DNA of 64,000 bases from Bifidobacterium miconis (GCF_019331735.1 NZ_JAHBBH010000014.1:1-64000), one strand, 5' to 3'; positions 11,108-22,096 are shown, counted from the stretch's first letter. Notes: generated by a model not told the origin, from the letters alone. Numbers and translations: made by a program.

Positions 11108-11160
11108 GCGGGCCTGTATCCGTCCATACAGTTTTTCTGTATGGACGGATACAGGCCCGC
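11108..11160. terminator. Perfect 24-bp inverted repeat, probable trpE terminator
   Basis: Arms at 11108-11131 and 11137-11160 are perfectly complementary over 24 bp with a 5-T loop (minus: 5-A). It lies 67 nt after the trpE stop and just upstream of the DUF1287 gene. No T tract follows on the minus strand. The length and perfection are unusual for a simple terminator. Confidence 0.6.
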
Positions 11161-11226
11161 TGTCGATCGTATGGGATCAGATCATGTCTCGGAACTCCTG
11201 TTGGGCATGTCGGTCACGACCCGGCG

Positions 11227-12783
11227 TCACAGTTCGCGCAGCTGCGCGGCGATCTTCACCGCCTCGACGCTCGCCTCGGCCTTGTTGCGCGTCTCCTGCC
11301 ATTCGGTCGCGGGCACGGAGTCGAGCACGATGCCGGCGCCGGCCTGCACGCTCGCCTCATGGTCGCGGATGAACGCGGTGCGGATCGCGATGGCCATGTC
11401 GAGGTTGCCGGAGAAGTCGAAGTAGCCGACGGTGCCGCCGTAGATGCCGCGGTCGGCCGGTTCCAGCTCGTCGATGATCTCGATCGCGCGCGGCTTGGGC
11501 GCGCCAGACAGCGTGCCGGCCGGGAATGCGGACGTGAACACGTCGAACGCGGTCAGATGCGGGTCCACGCGGCCGGTGACGGTCGAGCAGATGTGCATGA
11601 TGTGGCTGAACCGCTTGATGTCCATGAGCGAGACGACCTCGACGGTGGTCGGATCGCACACGCGGCTCAGGTCGTTGCGCGCCAGATCGACGAGCATGAT
11701 GTGCTCGCTGCGCTCCTTCGGGTCGGCGAGCAGCTCCTTGGCGAGACGCGCGTCCTCCTCCGGAGTGGCGCCGCGGGGGCGCGACCCGGCGATCGGGAAC
11801 GTCATCGCATGGCCGTTGTCGACCTTGATGAGCGTTTCCGGGCTGGAGCCGATCACGTTGAAGTCGCGGCCCTGCGCGTCGGTGAGCGTCATGAAGTACA
11901 TGTACGGGCTCGGGTTGAGCGTGCGCAGCACGCGGTACACGTCGAACGGGTCGGCGGGCGAGTCGATGTCAAGTCGCTGGGAGATGACGACCTGGAACAC
12001 GTCGCCGTCGACGATGTGCTTCTTGGCGGCTTCGACGGCCTGCTCGTAATGGCTTTTCTCCGTGCGGAAGCGCAACGGCGGCTGCGGCACGGACTCGTCG
12101 AGGACGTTGACGCGCGCTTCGCCCACGGTGGGCGTCGCGGCGTCGCGCTGCATGCGGTCGAGACGGGCGACGGCCTCGTCGTAGGCGGCGTCGGCGCGCG
12201 TCGGCTTGTCGTCCACGTTCACCGCGTTCGCGATGAGCCACACGGAACCGGAAACGTGGTCGACCACGGCGATGTCGGTGGCGAGGGCGAGCACGGTTTC
12301 CGGCTGGCCGGTCTCGTTCGGTGCCTCGGCGCGCAGCGTCGGCTCCCAGTGGCGGATCGCGTCCCAGCCGACCGTGCCGACCAGACCGCTCGTCAGGTTC
12401 GGCAGGCCCGCGACGTGCGGGGCCTTGAGCGTCTTGAGCGCGGCGTGCGCGACTTCGATCACGTCGCCGCTGGTCGGCACGCCGGCGGGCACCTTGCCCA
12501 GCCAGTCGGCCTTGCCGTCGTTCGAGCGCAGCTGCGCCATCGAGCGCACGCCGATGAAGCTGTATCGGCTCCACGTGCCGCCGTATTCGGCGGATTCGAG
12601 AATGAACGTGCCGGTGCGCCCGCCCGCAAGCCGCTCGTAGAAGCCGACCGGGGTGAGCGAGTCGGCGAGCAGCCTGCGCACGATCGGAATGACGCGATAG
12701 CCCTCGTCGGCCAGCTCGTGGAACTGCTCGCGGCTCGGCCAGGTCGCGCCCCATGTCAGATGTTCGACGCTGCATTCGCTCAT
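11227..12783 (-). CDS. trpE: Anthranilate synthase component I
   Basis: Converts chorismate and ammonia (from TrpG) to anthranilate, the committed tryptophan step. 518 residues. The feedback-binding motif is seen as [10 protein letters not shown], and the catalytic core shows [37 protein letters not shown] and QAGAGIV. Start: ATG at 12783 overlaps the hisI stop as ATGA, fixing the start and coupling tryptophan synthesis to a histidine gene. No trpG or trpD lies in the window. Confidence 0.95.
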   Translation of the reverse strand: MSECSVEHLTWGATWPSREQFHELADEGYRVIPIVRRLLADSLTPVGFYERLAGGRTGTFILESAEYGGTWSRYSFIGVRSMAQLRSNDGKADWLGKVPAGVPTSGDVIEVAHAALKTLKAPHVAGLPNLTSGLVGTVGWDAIRHWEPTLRAEAPNETGQPETVLALATDIAVVDHVSGSVWLIANAVNVDDKPTRADAAYDEAVARLDRMQRDAATPTVGEARVNVLDESVPQPPLRFRTEKSHYEQAVEAAKKHIVDGDVFQVVISQRLDIDSPADPFDVYRVLRTLNPSPYMYFMTLTDAQGRDFNVIGSSPETLIKVDNGHAMTFPIAGSRPRGATPEEDARLAKELLADPKERSEHIMLVDLARNDLSRVCDPTTVEVVSLMDIKRFSHIMHICSTVTGRVDPHLTAFDVFTSAFPAGTLSGAPKPRAIEIIDELEPADRGIYGGTVGYFDFSGNLDMAIAIRTAFIRDHEASVQAGAGIVLDSVPATEWQETRNKAEASVEAVKIAAQLREL

Positions 12784-13217
12784 GCCTGTTCCTCCTGTTC
12801 GTTGCCGGCCTTGTCGGATTCCGATGGTTTTTCCTGTTCGGGGGTGCGGTGCCCCTCGACGCACGGCAGCGGACCGCCCTCGAGGAAGCAGCTGCGCTTG
12901 CCGGTGTGGCAGGCGGCGCCTACCTGGTCGACCTCGACGAGCAGCGCGTCGCCGTCGCAGTCGAGCGAGACGGACTTGACGTACTGCACGTGGCCGGAGG
13001 TGTCGCCCTTGCGCCAGTATTCCTGCCGCGATCGCGACCAGAACGTGACCCTGCCGGTCGTGAGCGTGCGCCGCAGCGCCTCGTCGTTCATATAGCCGAC
13101 CATCAGCACTTCGTGCGTGTCGTACTGTTGGATGACCGCGGCGACCAGACCCTTGGCGTCGCGCTTGAGGCGTTCGGCGATGCGCGGATCGAGCGTCGTG
13201 CTGTTGTTGTATTCCAT
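12780..13217 (-). CDS. hisI: Phosphoribosyl-AMP cyclohydrolase
   Basis: A 145-residue enzyme opening the adenine ring of phosphoribosyl-AMP, the third histidine step. Zinc and magnesium ligands are visible in [26 protein letters not shown] charged C-terminal tail of about 25 residues follows the domain. It overlaps trpE by 4 nt (ATGA) and follows hisF by 99 nt. Confidence 0.94.
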   Translation of the reverse strand: MEYNNSTTLDPRIAERLKRDAKGLVAAVIQQYDTHEVLMVGYMNDEALRRTLTTGRVTFWSRSRQEYWRKGDTSGHVQYVKSVSLDCDGDALLVEVDQVGAACHTGKRSCFLEGGPLPCVEGHRTPEQEKPSESDKAGNEQEEQA

Positions 13218-13316
13218 GACTGTTGCGTTTCCTCTTGTCGGATTCTCGATGACGGCCGGTTCAATGATCGATCGGTGCGGCCTGACGAATGAATGTGGTC
13301 TCCTGCGAGCCTTGCG

Positions 13317-14087
13317 CTAGCGCACGGTGTAGCCGGCCCGTCGCAGCTCGTCCTTGACCTCGCCGATGGTGACCTTGCCGTAGTGGAAGATCGACGCGGC
13401 GAGCACCGCGTCGGCGCCAGCTTCGATCGCCGGCGGGAAATCGGCGGCCTTGCCCGCGCCGCCGGACGCGATGATCGGAATGTTCACTTCCCGGCGCACG
13501 GCGCGGATCATCTCAAGATCGAAGCCCTGCTGCGTGCCGTCGGCGTCCATCGAGTTGAGCAGGATCTCCCCCGCGCCCAGCTCCTCGGCGCGCTTGACCC
13601 ACCAGATCGCGTCGATGCCGGTCGACTTGCGCCCGCCCATCGTGGTCACTTCGAAGCCGGACTGCGTGTGCTGCTCGCCCTTCTCGCGACGGGCGTCGAC
13701 GGACAGCACGAGCACTTGGTTGCCGAACCGGTCGGCGACGCGGCTGATCAGCGTCGGGTCGTTGATCGCGGCCGTGTTGACGCCCACCTTGTCCGCGCCG
13801 CAGCGCAGCAGCGAGTCGACGTCCTCGGGCGTGCGCACGCCGCCGCCGACGGTCAGCGGGATGAAGATCTGCTCGGCCGTGCGCGCGACCACGTCGATCA
13901 TGGTCTGCCGGTGCGAGCTGGACGCGGTCACGTCGAGGAACGTGAGCTCGTCGGCGCCCTGGCGGTAGTATTCGGCGGCCAATTCGACCGGATCGCCGGC
14001 GTCGCGCAGGTTTTCGAAGTGCACGCCCTTGACCACGCGTCCCGCATCGACGTCCAAGCATGGGATGACTCGAATGGCCAGCGACAT
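13317..14087 (-). CDS. hisF: Imidazole glycerol phosphate synthase, cyclase subunit
   Basis: A 256-residue TIM barrel which, with HisH, makes imidazole glycerol phosphate and AICAR. Catalytic Asp11 lies in [16 protein letters not shown], and the second half-barrel shows [11 protein letters not shown] and [16 protein letters not shown]; phosphate-binding GGVRTPEDV and [10 protein letters not shown] are present. The ATG at 14087 follows AGGAGTGAAT. The longer frame to 14741 is a shadow of the HAD gene. hisH is not in the window. Confidence 0.96.
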   Translation of the reverse strand: MSLAIRVIPCLDVDAGRVVKGVHFENLRDAGDPVELAAEYYRQGADELTFLDVTASSSHRQTMIDVVARTAEQIFIPLTVGGGVRTPEDVDSLLRCGADKVGVNTAAINDPTLISRVADRFGNQVLVLSVDARREKGEQHTQSGFEVTTMGGRKSTGIDAIWWVKRAEELGAGEILLNSMDADGTQQGFDLEMIRAVRREVNIPIIASGGAGKAADFPPAIEAGADAVLAASIFHYGKVTIGEVKDELRRAGYTVR

Positions 14088-14150
14088 ATTCACTCCTGTT
14101 CCGTGCGGTTGCCTTACCGCCATACAGGTTAGCGTGCCGCCGTTACAGTC

Positions 14151-14187
14151 ATCCCGCGCGATTCCACCTGACGGAATCGCGCGGGAT
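14151..14187 (-). terminator. Inverted repeat after the HAD phosphatase gene
   Basis: A perfect 15-bp stem (14151-14165 with 14173-14187, loop 7 nt) lies between the HAD gene stop and hisF, about 44 nt past the stop. It probably ends the ldh-HAD transcript; there is no T tract. Confidence 0.6.
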
Positions 14188-14230
14188 GCGCGTCGACCGT
14201 CTCCTTGTCGGCCCGTCGTCCGCGAATCGG

Positions 14231-15133
14231 CTACGGCAGCAGACGTTCTTCGATCCACCGGGCCACGCCGTCGTCGTCGTTCGCCCCGCAGGTTTCGTCG
14301 GCGATAGACAGCACGTCCGGATTCGCGTTCGCCACGGCCACGCCGAGCCCCGCCTCGCGCATCATCGCGATGTCGATCACGTCGTCGCCGAACGCGACGG
14401 TGCGCGCCAACGGCACGTCCAGCCGGTCGCACACGATGCGCAGCGCGTGCTCCTTGTTGGCCAGCGGGCTCATGAGCATCCACATCGTGCCCTCGGAGAC
14501 GTGCACGTCGAAATCGTCCGGGACCAGCGTTTCCAGACGCGTCCACTGTTCGGCGTCGGGGAAGACGATGATCTTGTCGGCGATGCCGTCGGGAACGTCG
14601 CCGTCGGAGAAGTCGGTCAGGCGCCACGTCTGTGTTTTCCAGTAGACGCTCACGTCGAAGTTCGTGTACCGCACGTCGTCCATGACGATGCCGACCTTGA
14701 GGCCCGGCAGTTCGTGCAGGAAGCCCCGGCACACCTCGCACGCGCGCGACGACGGGAAGCCGATCTTCTCCAGATGCCCCGCCGCGGCCGGCCGTGCGCC
14801 GGTCAGCAGGTCGAAGTCGGAATGCGCAGGGTCGAAGTCGATGAGCGCGCCGTTGAGATAGATCACCGCGTCGGCGGGCAGCCTGTCGGCGAACGCGAGT
14901 CCGGTGCTCACCGGCCGGGCCGTGGCGATCGCGAACAGATAGCCGGCGTCGTGCAGACGCTCGACGGTTTCGACCGAGCGGTCGGTGATGTACCGCTCCT
15001 CGAACGTGGCGCCGCCGTGCAGCAGCGTGCCGTCGAGATCGGCGACGACGAGCCGGATGTCATCGCGGCCGCACTGGGCCCGGTCCGTTCGGTCCACGTG
15101 GCTCGAGCGGCTCCCATGTTCCGCGGCCGTCAC
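14231..15133 (-). CDS. HAD-superfamily (Cof-type) sugar phosphatase
   Basis: A 300-residue cytosolic phosphatase. Motif I is [12 protein letters not shown] (nucleophile and acid Asp), motif II ATARPV, and motif [25 protein letters not shown]. The large cap inserted after motif II is the Cof/IIB type, whose substrates are usually sugar phosphates or nucleotides. The start is a GTG at 15133 overlapping the ldh stop as GTGA, so it is translated with ldh. A charged N-terminal extension of about 25 residues precedes motif I. The substrate is unknown. Confidence 0.88.
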   Translation of the reverse strand: MTAAEHGSRSSHVDRTDRAQCGRDDIRLVVADLDGTLLHGGATFEERYITDRSVETVERLHDAGYLFAIATARPVSTGLAFADRLPADAVIYLNGALIDFDPAHSDFDLLTGARPAAAGHLEKIGFPSSRACEVCRGFLHELPGLKVGIVMDDVRYTNFDVSVYWKTQTWRLTDFSDGDVPDGIADKIIVFPDAEQWTRLETLVPDDFDVHVSEGTMWMLMSPLANKEHALRIVCDRLDVPLARTVAFGDDVIDIAMMREAGLGVAVANANPDVLSIADETCGANDDDGVARWIEERLLP

Positions 15134-16080
15134 AGCAGGCCCTCGCAGTACGAGCGGACGATGTCGGCGGAACGGTGCAGTTTGGCGAGCTCGTCGTCGG
15201 CCAGATCGAGTTCGACGATTTCGTTCGCGCCGTTCGCGCGCAGTTCCGTCGGCACGCCGAGGAACACGTCATGCTCGCCGTATTCGCCGTCGAGCAGCGT
15301 GGAAACGGGCACGATGCGACGTTCGTCCCACAGGATCGTCTGCACGATGCCGGCCACCGTGGACGCGATGCCGAAGTTCGTGCCGCCCTTCGCCGCGACG
15401 ATCTCGTTGCCACGCATGCGCGTCTTCGCCTCGATCTCCTCCGTGGACACGGACGCGAAACGGTCCTGGTTGTCCGCGAGGAAGCGCGCGAACGGCTTGC
15501 CGCCGAGCGAGACGGTGGACCATGCGGCGAACTGCGAGTCGCCGTGCTCGCCCATGACGAAACCGCCCACGTTGCGCGGGTCAAGGCCGGTTTCCTCGCC
15601 GATGATGGTCTTGAGGCGCGACGTGTCGAGCGCGGTGCCGGTGCCGAGCACCTGCGTGCGAGGCAGGCCGGAGCGTTTCCACGCGTACCAGGCCATCACG
15701 TCGACCGGATTGGAGACCATGACGATCACGCCGTCGAAGCCGGAGGCCATGACGTTGTCGACCACGTCGCCGACGAGGCCGATGGTGAAGCCGAGTTCGG
15801 CCAGACGCGTCGAGTTCGCCGGCGGCTTGCGGCCCACGGTGATGACGACGATGTCGGCGTCCTTGCAGTCGGCGTAGTCGCCGGCGCGCACCTTGACGTG
15901 GCGGTCTTGGAATTCGCTGCCGTCGTCGAGATCGTGCGCTTCGCCCAATGCCTTGGACGCGAAGTGGTCGATGAGCACGAGCTCGTTGCACAGGCCGTGC
16001 GTGACGATGCCGAACGCGGCGGTGGAGCCGACCTGTCCGGTGCCGACGATGACGACCTTGTTGCGGTTCATGGTGACCAT
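15130..16080 (-). CDS. ldh: L-lactate dehydrogenase family enzyme (possibly 2-hydroxyacid/HicDH-like)
   Basis: A 316-residue NAD-dependent dehydrogenase. The Rossmann motif is VVIVGTGQVGSTAA, catalytic His lies in VMGEHGDSQFAAWS, the substrate-binding Arg is in RNVGGF or nearby, and GTGTALDTSRL is conserved. In the specificity loop the canonical lactate-type Gln is replaced: the loop reads GRKPPANSTRLAEL. That and GEHGDSQFAAWSTV recall L-2-hydroxyisocaproate dehydrogenases, so lactate may not be the only or main substrate. Two in-frame ATGs (16080, 16071) are possible. It is the first gene of a two-gene unit with the HAD phosphatase. Confidence 0.85.
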   Translation of the reverse strand: MVTMNRNKVVIVGTGQVGSTAAFGIVTHGLCNELVLIDHFASKALGEAHDLDDGSEFQDRHVKVRAGDYADCKDADIVVITVGRKPPANSTRLAELGFTIGLVGDVVDNVMASGFDGVIVMVSNPVDVMAWYAWKRSGLPRTQVLGTGTALDTSRLKTIIGEETGLDPRNVGGFVMGEHGDSQFAAWSTVSLGGKPFARFLADNQDRFASVSTEEIEAKTRMRGNEIVAAKGGTNFGIASTVAGIVQTILWDERRIVPVSTLLDGEYGEHDVFLGVPTELRANGANEIVELDLADDELAKLHRSADIVRSYCEGLL

Positions 16081-16159
16081 GTGGTTGCGTTTCCTTTCCT
16101 AACGGTATGCCACCGATATTCTGTCATGGAATTGCGCGGCGGGATGTCCTGACACGAAA

Positions 16160-16190
16160 ATGAGCCATGACCGAAGCGGTCATGGCTCAT
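16160..16190 (-). terminator. Rho-independent terminator after secG
   Basis: A 14-bp perfect stem (16160-16173 with 16177-16190) with a 3-nt loop is followed on the minus strand by TTTT. It lies 28 nt past the secG stop and before ldh. Confidence 0.85.
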
Positions 16191-16217
16191 GACGAACTCA
16201 TTGCGGATGAACGGCGA

Positions 16218-16475
16218 TCAGACGAGGTTGAACTTCGCCATCAGGCCGAGGGCGATGATGATCGCGACCCACAGCAGCGCAATGATGACGGTCCAGCGGT
16301 TCAGGTTCTTTTCCGCCACGCCGGAGGAGCCTGCGTTCTGGGTGAGGCCGCCGCCGAACATGTCGGACAGACCGCCGCCCTTACCCTTGTGCATGAGGAT
16401 GAGCAGGGTGAGCAGCAGGCTGAAGACGACGAGAATGATCTGCAGCACGAGCTTAACGATGGCCATAGCGGACAC
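16218..16475 (-). CDS. secG: Preprotein translocase subunit SecG
   Basis: An 85-residue accessory subunit of the SecYEG channel. Two transmembrane helices flank the short conserved loop LLILMHKGKGGGLSDMFGGG. The GTG at 16475 is favoured as start because GGAGG lies 7 nt before it; an ATG 9 nt later would give 82 residues. The position directly after tpiA and pgk is the usual actinobacterial arrangement. Confidence 0.93.
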   Translation of the reverse strand: MSAMAIVKLVLQIILVVFSLLLTLLILMHKGKGGGLSDMFGGGLTQNAGSSGVAEKNLNRWTVIIALLWVAIIIALGLMAKFNLV

Positions 16476-16574
16476 GGGCGAACCTCCAATTCATAAAGTG
16501 CTGTCCTATACCATACCCCAAGGTGGTGAACAACGGGGCGAAACCGCCGAAATCGCGGCTACGTTCGGCTATGT

Positions 16575-17372
<798 letters not shown>

Positions 17373-17433
17373 GCCGTTGTTCCCTTCCGTAGGATCCGTT
17401 CTCGGATGCGATGTGTGTTGTTCACAAAACGAA

Positions 17434-17457
17434 GCGCCCCTCCGTGAAGAGGGGCGC
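17434..17457 (-). terminator. Hairpin after pgk, probable terminator
   Basis: A 9-bp GC-rich perfect stem (17434-17442 with 17449-17457, loop 6 nt) is followed on the minus strand by TTCGTTTTGTG. It lies 16 nt past the pgk stop, so pgk can end here separately from tpiA. Confidence 0.75.
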
Positions 17458-17472
17458 GACGTTATCTCAATC

Positions 17473-18678
17473 TCAGTCGAGCACCTTCAGGCCCGGCAGC
17501 TCCTTGCCCTCAAGGAACTCGAGGGAGGCGCCGCCACCGGTGGAGATGTGCGAGAAGCCGTCCTCCGGGAAGCCGAGGTTGCGCACCGCGGAGGCGGAGT
17601 CGCCGCCGCCGACGATGGTGAACGCGCCGGCCTTGGTCGCGTCGACGAGGCCCTGAGCCACGGCGCGGGTGCCGTCGGCGAAGGCCGCGATCTCGAACAC
17701 GCCCATCGGGCCGTTCCACACGACGGTCTTGGAGTCGACGATCTTGTCGTGGAACAGCTTCTGGGACTCCGGGCCGATGTCCAGACCCATCTTGTCGGCC
17801 GGAATGGCGTCGGCCGGAACGACCTCCGGGGCGACGTCGGCGTCGGACTTCGGGAAGCCCGGGTTCACGACGATGTCGGTCGGCAGCACGAGCTCGACGT
17901 TATTCTTCTCGGCGGTCTCGATGTAGCCCTTGACCTTGTCGAGCTGGTCCTCTTCGAGCAGGGAGGTGCCGACCTCGTAGCCCTTGGCCTTGAGGAAGGT
18001 GAACACCATGCCGCCGCCGATGACGAGGCGGTTGGCCTTGTCGAGCAGGTTCTCGATGACGCCGAGCTTGTCGGAGACCTTGGAACCGCCGAGCACGACG
18101 GTGAACGGACGCTCCGGGTTCTCGGTGGCCTTGGACAGGGCCTTGACTTCCTTCTCGACCAGCAGGCCCGCGGCGGCCGGCAGATCGGCGGCCACGTCGT
18201 AGTTGGAGCCCTGCGCGCGGTGCACGACGCCGAAGCCGTCGGAGACGAAGGCCTCGCCGAGGGCGGCGATCTTCTTGGCGTAGGCGGCGCGCTCGGCCGG
18301 ATCCTTGCTGGTTTCCTCCGGGTTGAAGCGCACGTTCTCGAGCAGCACCACGTCACCGTCGTTCATGGCGGCGACCTTGGCCTGGGCGTCCTCGCCGTAG
18401 GTGTCCTTGGCCAGCGGCACGTTGACGCCGAGCAGCTCGCCGAGGCGGGCGGCGACCGGAGCCAGGGACAGCTCGGGGACGACCTTGCCCTTCGGGCGGC
18501 CGAGGTGGGCCATCAGGATGACCTTCGCGCCTTCTTCGCGCAGCGTCTTGATGGTCGGCAGGGCGGCCTTGATGCGGCCGTCATCGGTGATCGTGGTGCC
18601 GTCCAGCGGAACGTTGAAATCGGCGCGAACCAGGACGCGCTTGCCCTTGAGATCTCCAAGATCCTTGAGTGTCTTCAT
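17473..18678 (-). CDS. pgk: Phosphoglycerate kinase
   Basis: A 401-residue two-domain glycolytic enzyme making ATP from 1,3-bisphosphoglycerate. N-terminal substrate motifs are [22 protein letters not shown] and [12 protein letters not shown]; the C-terminal nucleotide motifs are [11 protein letters not shown] and GGGDSASAV. Codon use is strongly biased to C-ending codons, as expected for a highly expressed gene. It lies between whiA and tpiA. Confidence 0.97.
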   Translation of the reverse strand: MKTLKDLGDLKGKRVLVRADFNVPLDGTTITDDGRIKAALPTIKTLREEGAKVILMAHLGRPKGKVVPELSLAPVAARLGELLGVNVPLAKDTYGEDAQAKVAAMNDGDVVLLENVRFNPEETSKDPAERAAYAKKIAALGEAFVSDGFGVVHRAQGSNYDVAADLPAAAGLLVEKEVKALSKATENPERPFTVVLGGSKVSDKLGVIENLLDKANRLVIGGGMVFTFLKAKGYEVGTSLLEEDQLDKVKGYIETAEKNNVELVLPTDIVVNPGFPKSDADVAPEVVPADAIPADKMGLDIGPESQKLFHDKIVDSKTVVWNGPMGVFEIAAFADGTRAVAQGLVDATKAGAFTIVGGGDSASAVRNLGFPEDGFSHISTGGGASLEFLEGKELPGLKVLD

Positions 18679-18783
18679 GAATATCCTTTCCTAACCGCGC
18701 GCCGCGTCGCATGTCGCTCCGCAGCACGGGAAGAGTGGTGACGTGGATACGCCACTTGCGATAATACAGGCCCGAACGAACAA

Positions 18784-18818
18784 AAACACCGCCATTCGCA
18801 TAATGCGAGGCGGTGTTT
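18784..18818 (-). terminator. Rho-independent terminator after whiA
   Basis: A 10-bp stem (AAACACCGCC, 18784-18793, with 18809-18818) and 15-nt loop is followed on the minus strand by TTTTTGTT. It lies 30 nt after the whiA stop. Confidence 0.85.
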
Positions 18819-18847
18819 CGCGTATTGGAAAATTCGGAAAAATCAGG

Positions 18848-19795
18848 TCACAGCGACTGGCCGCGGGCCTTGGCGGTCTTGTCCGCAAGCTGCAGCAGGC
18901 GGCGGATGCGTCCCGCGATGGCGTCCTTGGTGATGGGCGGATCGGACAGGCGGCCCAGCTCCTCGAGGCTGGCGTCGCCGTGGTCGAGGCGCAGCTGCCC
19001 GGCGGCCTTGAGATTGTCGGGGATGTCGTCGCCGAGGATCTCGAACGCCTTGCGCACCTTTTCGCTCGCCTCCGCTGCGGCCTTGGCGCTGCGGCGCATG
19101 TTCGCGTCGTCGAAGTTCGCGAGCCGGTTCGCCTTGCCGCGGGCCTCGCCGTCGGAACGCTTGCCGGTCCATTCGCGCGCCGAACGCGGAGCGCCCATGA
19201 GATTGAGCATGCGCTCGATCGCGTCCGGATCCTTGAGCGTGACGCGTTCGGAGCTGCGCAACTGGCGCGGCTTGGCGCTGATGCCGAGGCGCCGCGCGAT
19301 GCCGGCCAATGCAAGGGCCGCCTCGTTGCACGGGCAGGTGATCTCCAGATAGCTGGCCTTGCCCGGGTCGGACAGGCCGCCGTGTGCCAGGAAAGCGCCT
19401 CGCCAGGCCGCCTTGACCTGCGCGATGTTGCCGTTGACGATTTCGGCGGGCAGACCGCGCACCAGCTGCTTGCGACGGTCGAGCAGGCCGGTCTGCAGCG
19501 CAAGCGCCGCGCCGCCGCGGTCGACGTGGATCAGATAGCGCTGCACGACGCCGTTGGGGGTCTGACGGGAGACCTGAGTGAGCACCGCCTCATGGCCATA
19601 CAGATCCTTGATGGTGTCCTGAAGCCACTTTGCGGCCTCCAACGAATCGAACTGCGCCTGCACGATGATCTGGCGTTGCACGAGCTTCAAGCCGCCGCCG
19701 AAGCGGATCATCGCCGTGGCCTGCGCCTTTTTGGCGGCGGGCAACTCATTATCGATTGCGGCGAGTTCGCTTTTGACATCATCCAGAAGAGCCAA
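18848..19795 (-). CDS. whiA: DNA-binding regulator WhiA
   Basis: 315 residues: an N-terminal degenerate LAGLIDADG homing-endonuclease-like domain ([36 protein letters not shown]) and a C-terminal helix-turn-helix ([25 protein letters not shown]). In Streptomyces WhiA controls sporulation division with WhiB; in non-sporulating Gram-positives it affects division and chromosome segregation. It is downstream of rapZ, but the yvcK gene usual between them is absent and 196 nt of non-coding DNA lies there. Confidence 0.95.
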   Translation of the reverse strand: MALLDDVKSELAAIDNELPAAKKAQATAMIRFGGGLKLVQRQIIVQAQFDSLEAAKWLQDTIKDLYGHEAVLTQVSRQTPNGVVQRYLIHVDRGGAALALQTGLLDRRKQLVRGLPAEIVNGNIAQVKAAWRGAFLAHGGLSDPGKASYLEITCPCNEAALALAGIARRLGISAKPRQLRSSERVTLKDPDAIERMLNLMGAPRSAREWTGKRSDGEARGKANRLANFDDANMRRSAKAAAEASEKVRKAFEILGDDIPDNLKAAGQLRLDHGDASLEELGRLSDPPITKDAIAGRIRRLLQLADKTAKARGQSL

Positions 19796-19991
19796 GAGCC
19801 AACCTCCTATGTCCCGTTCTCCTCAATGCTTGGCCGGTTGCCGGGCATGAGCCCCGCCTTGCCACCGGCTTACTGTGATACCGAATCACTTGGACAAGCC
19901 AACCATGTTTTTCCGCTTATCGGACAGCCTCGGCTCGATATGTGGTCGCCAAAGGCGACGCGTCGGATAACGGCCGAAAACGTCCCCGATA

Positions 19992-20966
19992 TCATCGTTC
20001 GAGGCGTCGCCGCTGCAGCTCGCGCGCGGAGACGCTCACCTCGAGGCCGTGCGCACGCAGACGTGACGCCAGGGCCTCGCTCATGGCGACCGAACGGTGC
20101 TGGCCGCCCGTGCAGCCGATCGCGATGGTGACGAAGTGCTTGTCCTCCTGCGCGTAGCCTTCCAGCGCGACGAGAATCGCATGCTCGTATGCGTCAAGGA
20201 ACTCCGCCGCGCCCTTGCTGGACAGCACGTAGTCCGACACCGGCTTGTCCTGTCCGGTCAGCTCGCGCAGGCTGGGCACCCAGAACGGGTTCGGCAGGAA
20301 GCGCACGTCGGCCACGAAGTCGGCGTCGAGAGGGATGCCGTATTTGAAGCCGAAACTGAAGATGTGCACGGCCACGGTCTTGGGGCCGGAGCCAAGCATC
20401 GCCTCGTACAGCTTGGTGGACAGCTGGTGGATGCTCAGCGCGGACGTGTCGATCACCATGTCGGCACGTTCCTTGAGGTTCATCAACAGCGCGCGCTCCT
20501 CCTTGATGCCGTCGATGAGACGGTTGCCCCGCTGCAGCGGGTGGGGGCGTCGCACGGACTCGTAGCGCTTGATGAGCACGTCGTTGCTCGCGTCGAGGAA
20601 CAGGATGCGGGTTTTAACTCCCAGATCGTCGAGATGACTGAGCACGGCGGACAGGTCGTCGAAGTATTCGCGCGACCGCACGTCGATGACCGCGGCGAGC
20701 TTGTGCACGCCGTTGCCGGAATGGCCTCCGCCCTGCGTCATCATGTCGACCAATGGGACCAGCAGCTTCGGAGGCAAATTGTCCACTACATACCAGCCCA
20801 TGTCCTCCACGCTGTCGGCCGCGTGGGAGCGTCCCGCTCCGGACATGCCGGTGATGAGCAGGACCTCGAAACCGTCGGCCGGCTCGGGGCGGCTGTCGTT
20901 CGCCCTCGCGTCCGCCGCGTCCGCACTCACGCCGTTTGCCGCTCCGTTGGCTTTGTCCGCATCCAT
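19992..20966 (-). CDS. rapZ: RapZ/YvcJ family nucleotide-binding protein
   Basis: 324 residues with an N-terminal P-loop (ITGMSGAGRSHAADSVEDMGWYVVDN; the usual Lys of GKS is Arg) and a C-terminal domain with the signature IGCTGGQHRSVAMSEAL. In E. coli RapZ guides RNase E to a small RNA governing GlmS; in Gram-positives the protein has GTPase/ATPase activity of unclear role. The ATG at 20966 overlaps the aroE stop (TGATG) with AGGAGG 7 nt upstream. A GTG 3 nt earlier is less well spaced. About 30 residues of low-complexity N-terminus precede the P-loop. Confidence 0.92.
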   Translation of the reverse strand: MDADKANGAANGVSADAADARANDSRPEPADGFEVLLITGMSGAGRSHAADSVEDMGWYVVDNLPPKLLVPLVDMMTQGGGHSGNGVHKLAAVIDVRSREYFDDLSAVLSHLDDLGVKTRILFLDASNDVLIKRYESVRRPHPLQRGNRLIDGIKEERALLMNLKERADMVIDTSALSIHQLSTKLYEAMLGSGPKTVAVHIFSFGFKYGIPLDADFVADVRFLPNPFWVPSLRELTGQDKPVSDYVLSSKGAAEFLDAYEHAILVALEGYAQEDKHFVTIAIGCTGGQHRSVAMSEALASRLRAHGLEVSVSARELQRRRLER

Positions 20967-21922
20967 CACAGTGCCTCCTCAAGCGCCCGCCGCATGGGCG
21001 GTTCCAGCGTCTTCATCGGATCCCGGCCGGCAAGGGCGGCCTCGCCCTCGGCTCCGGTCATCAATCGCACCTGCAGAATGGCCTGATACAACAACATTTC
21101 CTCACCGCCCAAAGCCAGACCGCCCTTGGCTCGCCATGCGCGGATGAGCGCGCTGGGGCGCGGATCGTACACCACGTCGAGCAGGATGCCGCGGGGGAAG
21201 AACGAGTCGTCGGTTTCGATTGCCTCGGCGATCACATCGGCGGCATGACCCGGGATCGTGCTGACGGCGACATCCGCGCCGCGCAGCGATTCGACGGCCT
21301 GCTCGAGATCGACTTCGCGCAGATCCGCGCTGTCCTCCGCGGCGACGATGCGCGCGATGTCCGGATTCTTGCCGGAATGCCGCGCGGCCACCGTGATTTC
21401 GCCCCTGCCGCACTCTCCCCCGTTGTTCGAGGATGCGAGCATGACAGACAGCGCGCACGCGGCCGATGCGGCCGTGTTGCCGTTGCCGATCACCGTCGCG
21501 CGGCGAAGATCGCGTTCTTCGAGCGACGGCCCGTCGCTCACGTCGCAGGCGTGGCCGAAGGCGTAGATGATGCCCGGCACGTCCGTGTTGTACAGGGCGA
21601 CGTCCGGCCTGCCGCCGCGTTCGGCGGCGTGCGACCAGTCGAACACGGCCGTGTTGGCGACCTTGAGGGATGCGGCCCATGCGTCCTTGGGGGTGCCGTA
21701 CGGTTGGATGGTTTTCTTGAGCGGCATGGTCAGGCTCAGGCCGCGCCATGTCGGATCCAGCCCGTCGAGAAAGCCCTTGAGGTCGTCTTCTGCGATTTCA
21801 TGCCGTTCATATGCCCAATCGTCAAGGCCGAGGGCCTTGTACGCGGTCCCGTGCAGCACCGGGGACAACGAGTGGGCGATGGGCTTGCCGAGTACCGCGC
21901 AGCGGTGATTGACCTGGGTCAT
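20966..21922 (-). CDS. aroE: Shikimate dehydrogenase
   Basis: 318 residues; reduces 3-dehydroshikimate to shikimate with NADPH in aromatic amino acid synthesis. Substrate-binding motifs are KPIAHSLSPVLHG and LTMPLKKTIQPYG (catalytic Lys); NTDVPGI and the dinucleotide turn VIGNGNTAASAAC follow. The protein is longer than the usual 270-290 residues because of loops around SNNGGECGRGEIT. It overlaps rapZ and lies between uvrC and rapZ, where other actinobacteria have no aroE. Confidence 0.93.
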   Translation of the reverse strand: MTQVNHRCAVLGKPIAHSLSPVLHGTAYKALGLDDWAYERHEIAEDDLKGFLDGLDPTWRGLSLTMPLKKTIQPYGTPKDAWAASLKVANTAVFDWSHAAERGGRPDVALYNTDVPGIIYAFGHACDVSDGPSLEERDLRRATVIGNGNTAASAACALSVMLASSNNGGECGRGEITVAARHSGKNPDIARIVAAEDSADLREVDLEQAVESLRGADVAVSTIPGHAADVIAEAIETDDSFFPRGILLDVVYDPRPSALIRAWRAKGGLALGGEEMLLYQAILQVRLMTGAEGEAALAGRDPMKTLEPPMRRALEEAL

Positions 21923-22096
21923 ACCCCCTCCTTCACATCCTCACTTATCGTACCGTATTCGGCATCGACCGGAGATCATTCGTCCGCGGCGATCTCCGAC
22001 GGCGTTGCGCGTCGTCCGCCTCATCGTTTCCGTCACCGCCGATCCGGGGCTGGCCGACCCGGCGCGGGCACGTGCCGCCGCGATCGACGCATCCGG

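Noticed and set aside
10792..13095. 767-codon plus-strand open frame opposite trpE/hisI
   Set aside because: Antisense shadow; trpE and hisI on the other strand have intact catalytic motifs and overlapping start/stop signals.
13218..13316. trp leader peptide or attenuator upstream of hisI-trpE
   Set aside because: No short Trp-rich open frame with alternative stems was seen in the gap or before trpCB.
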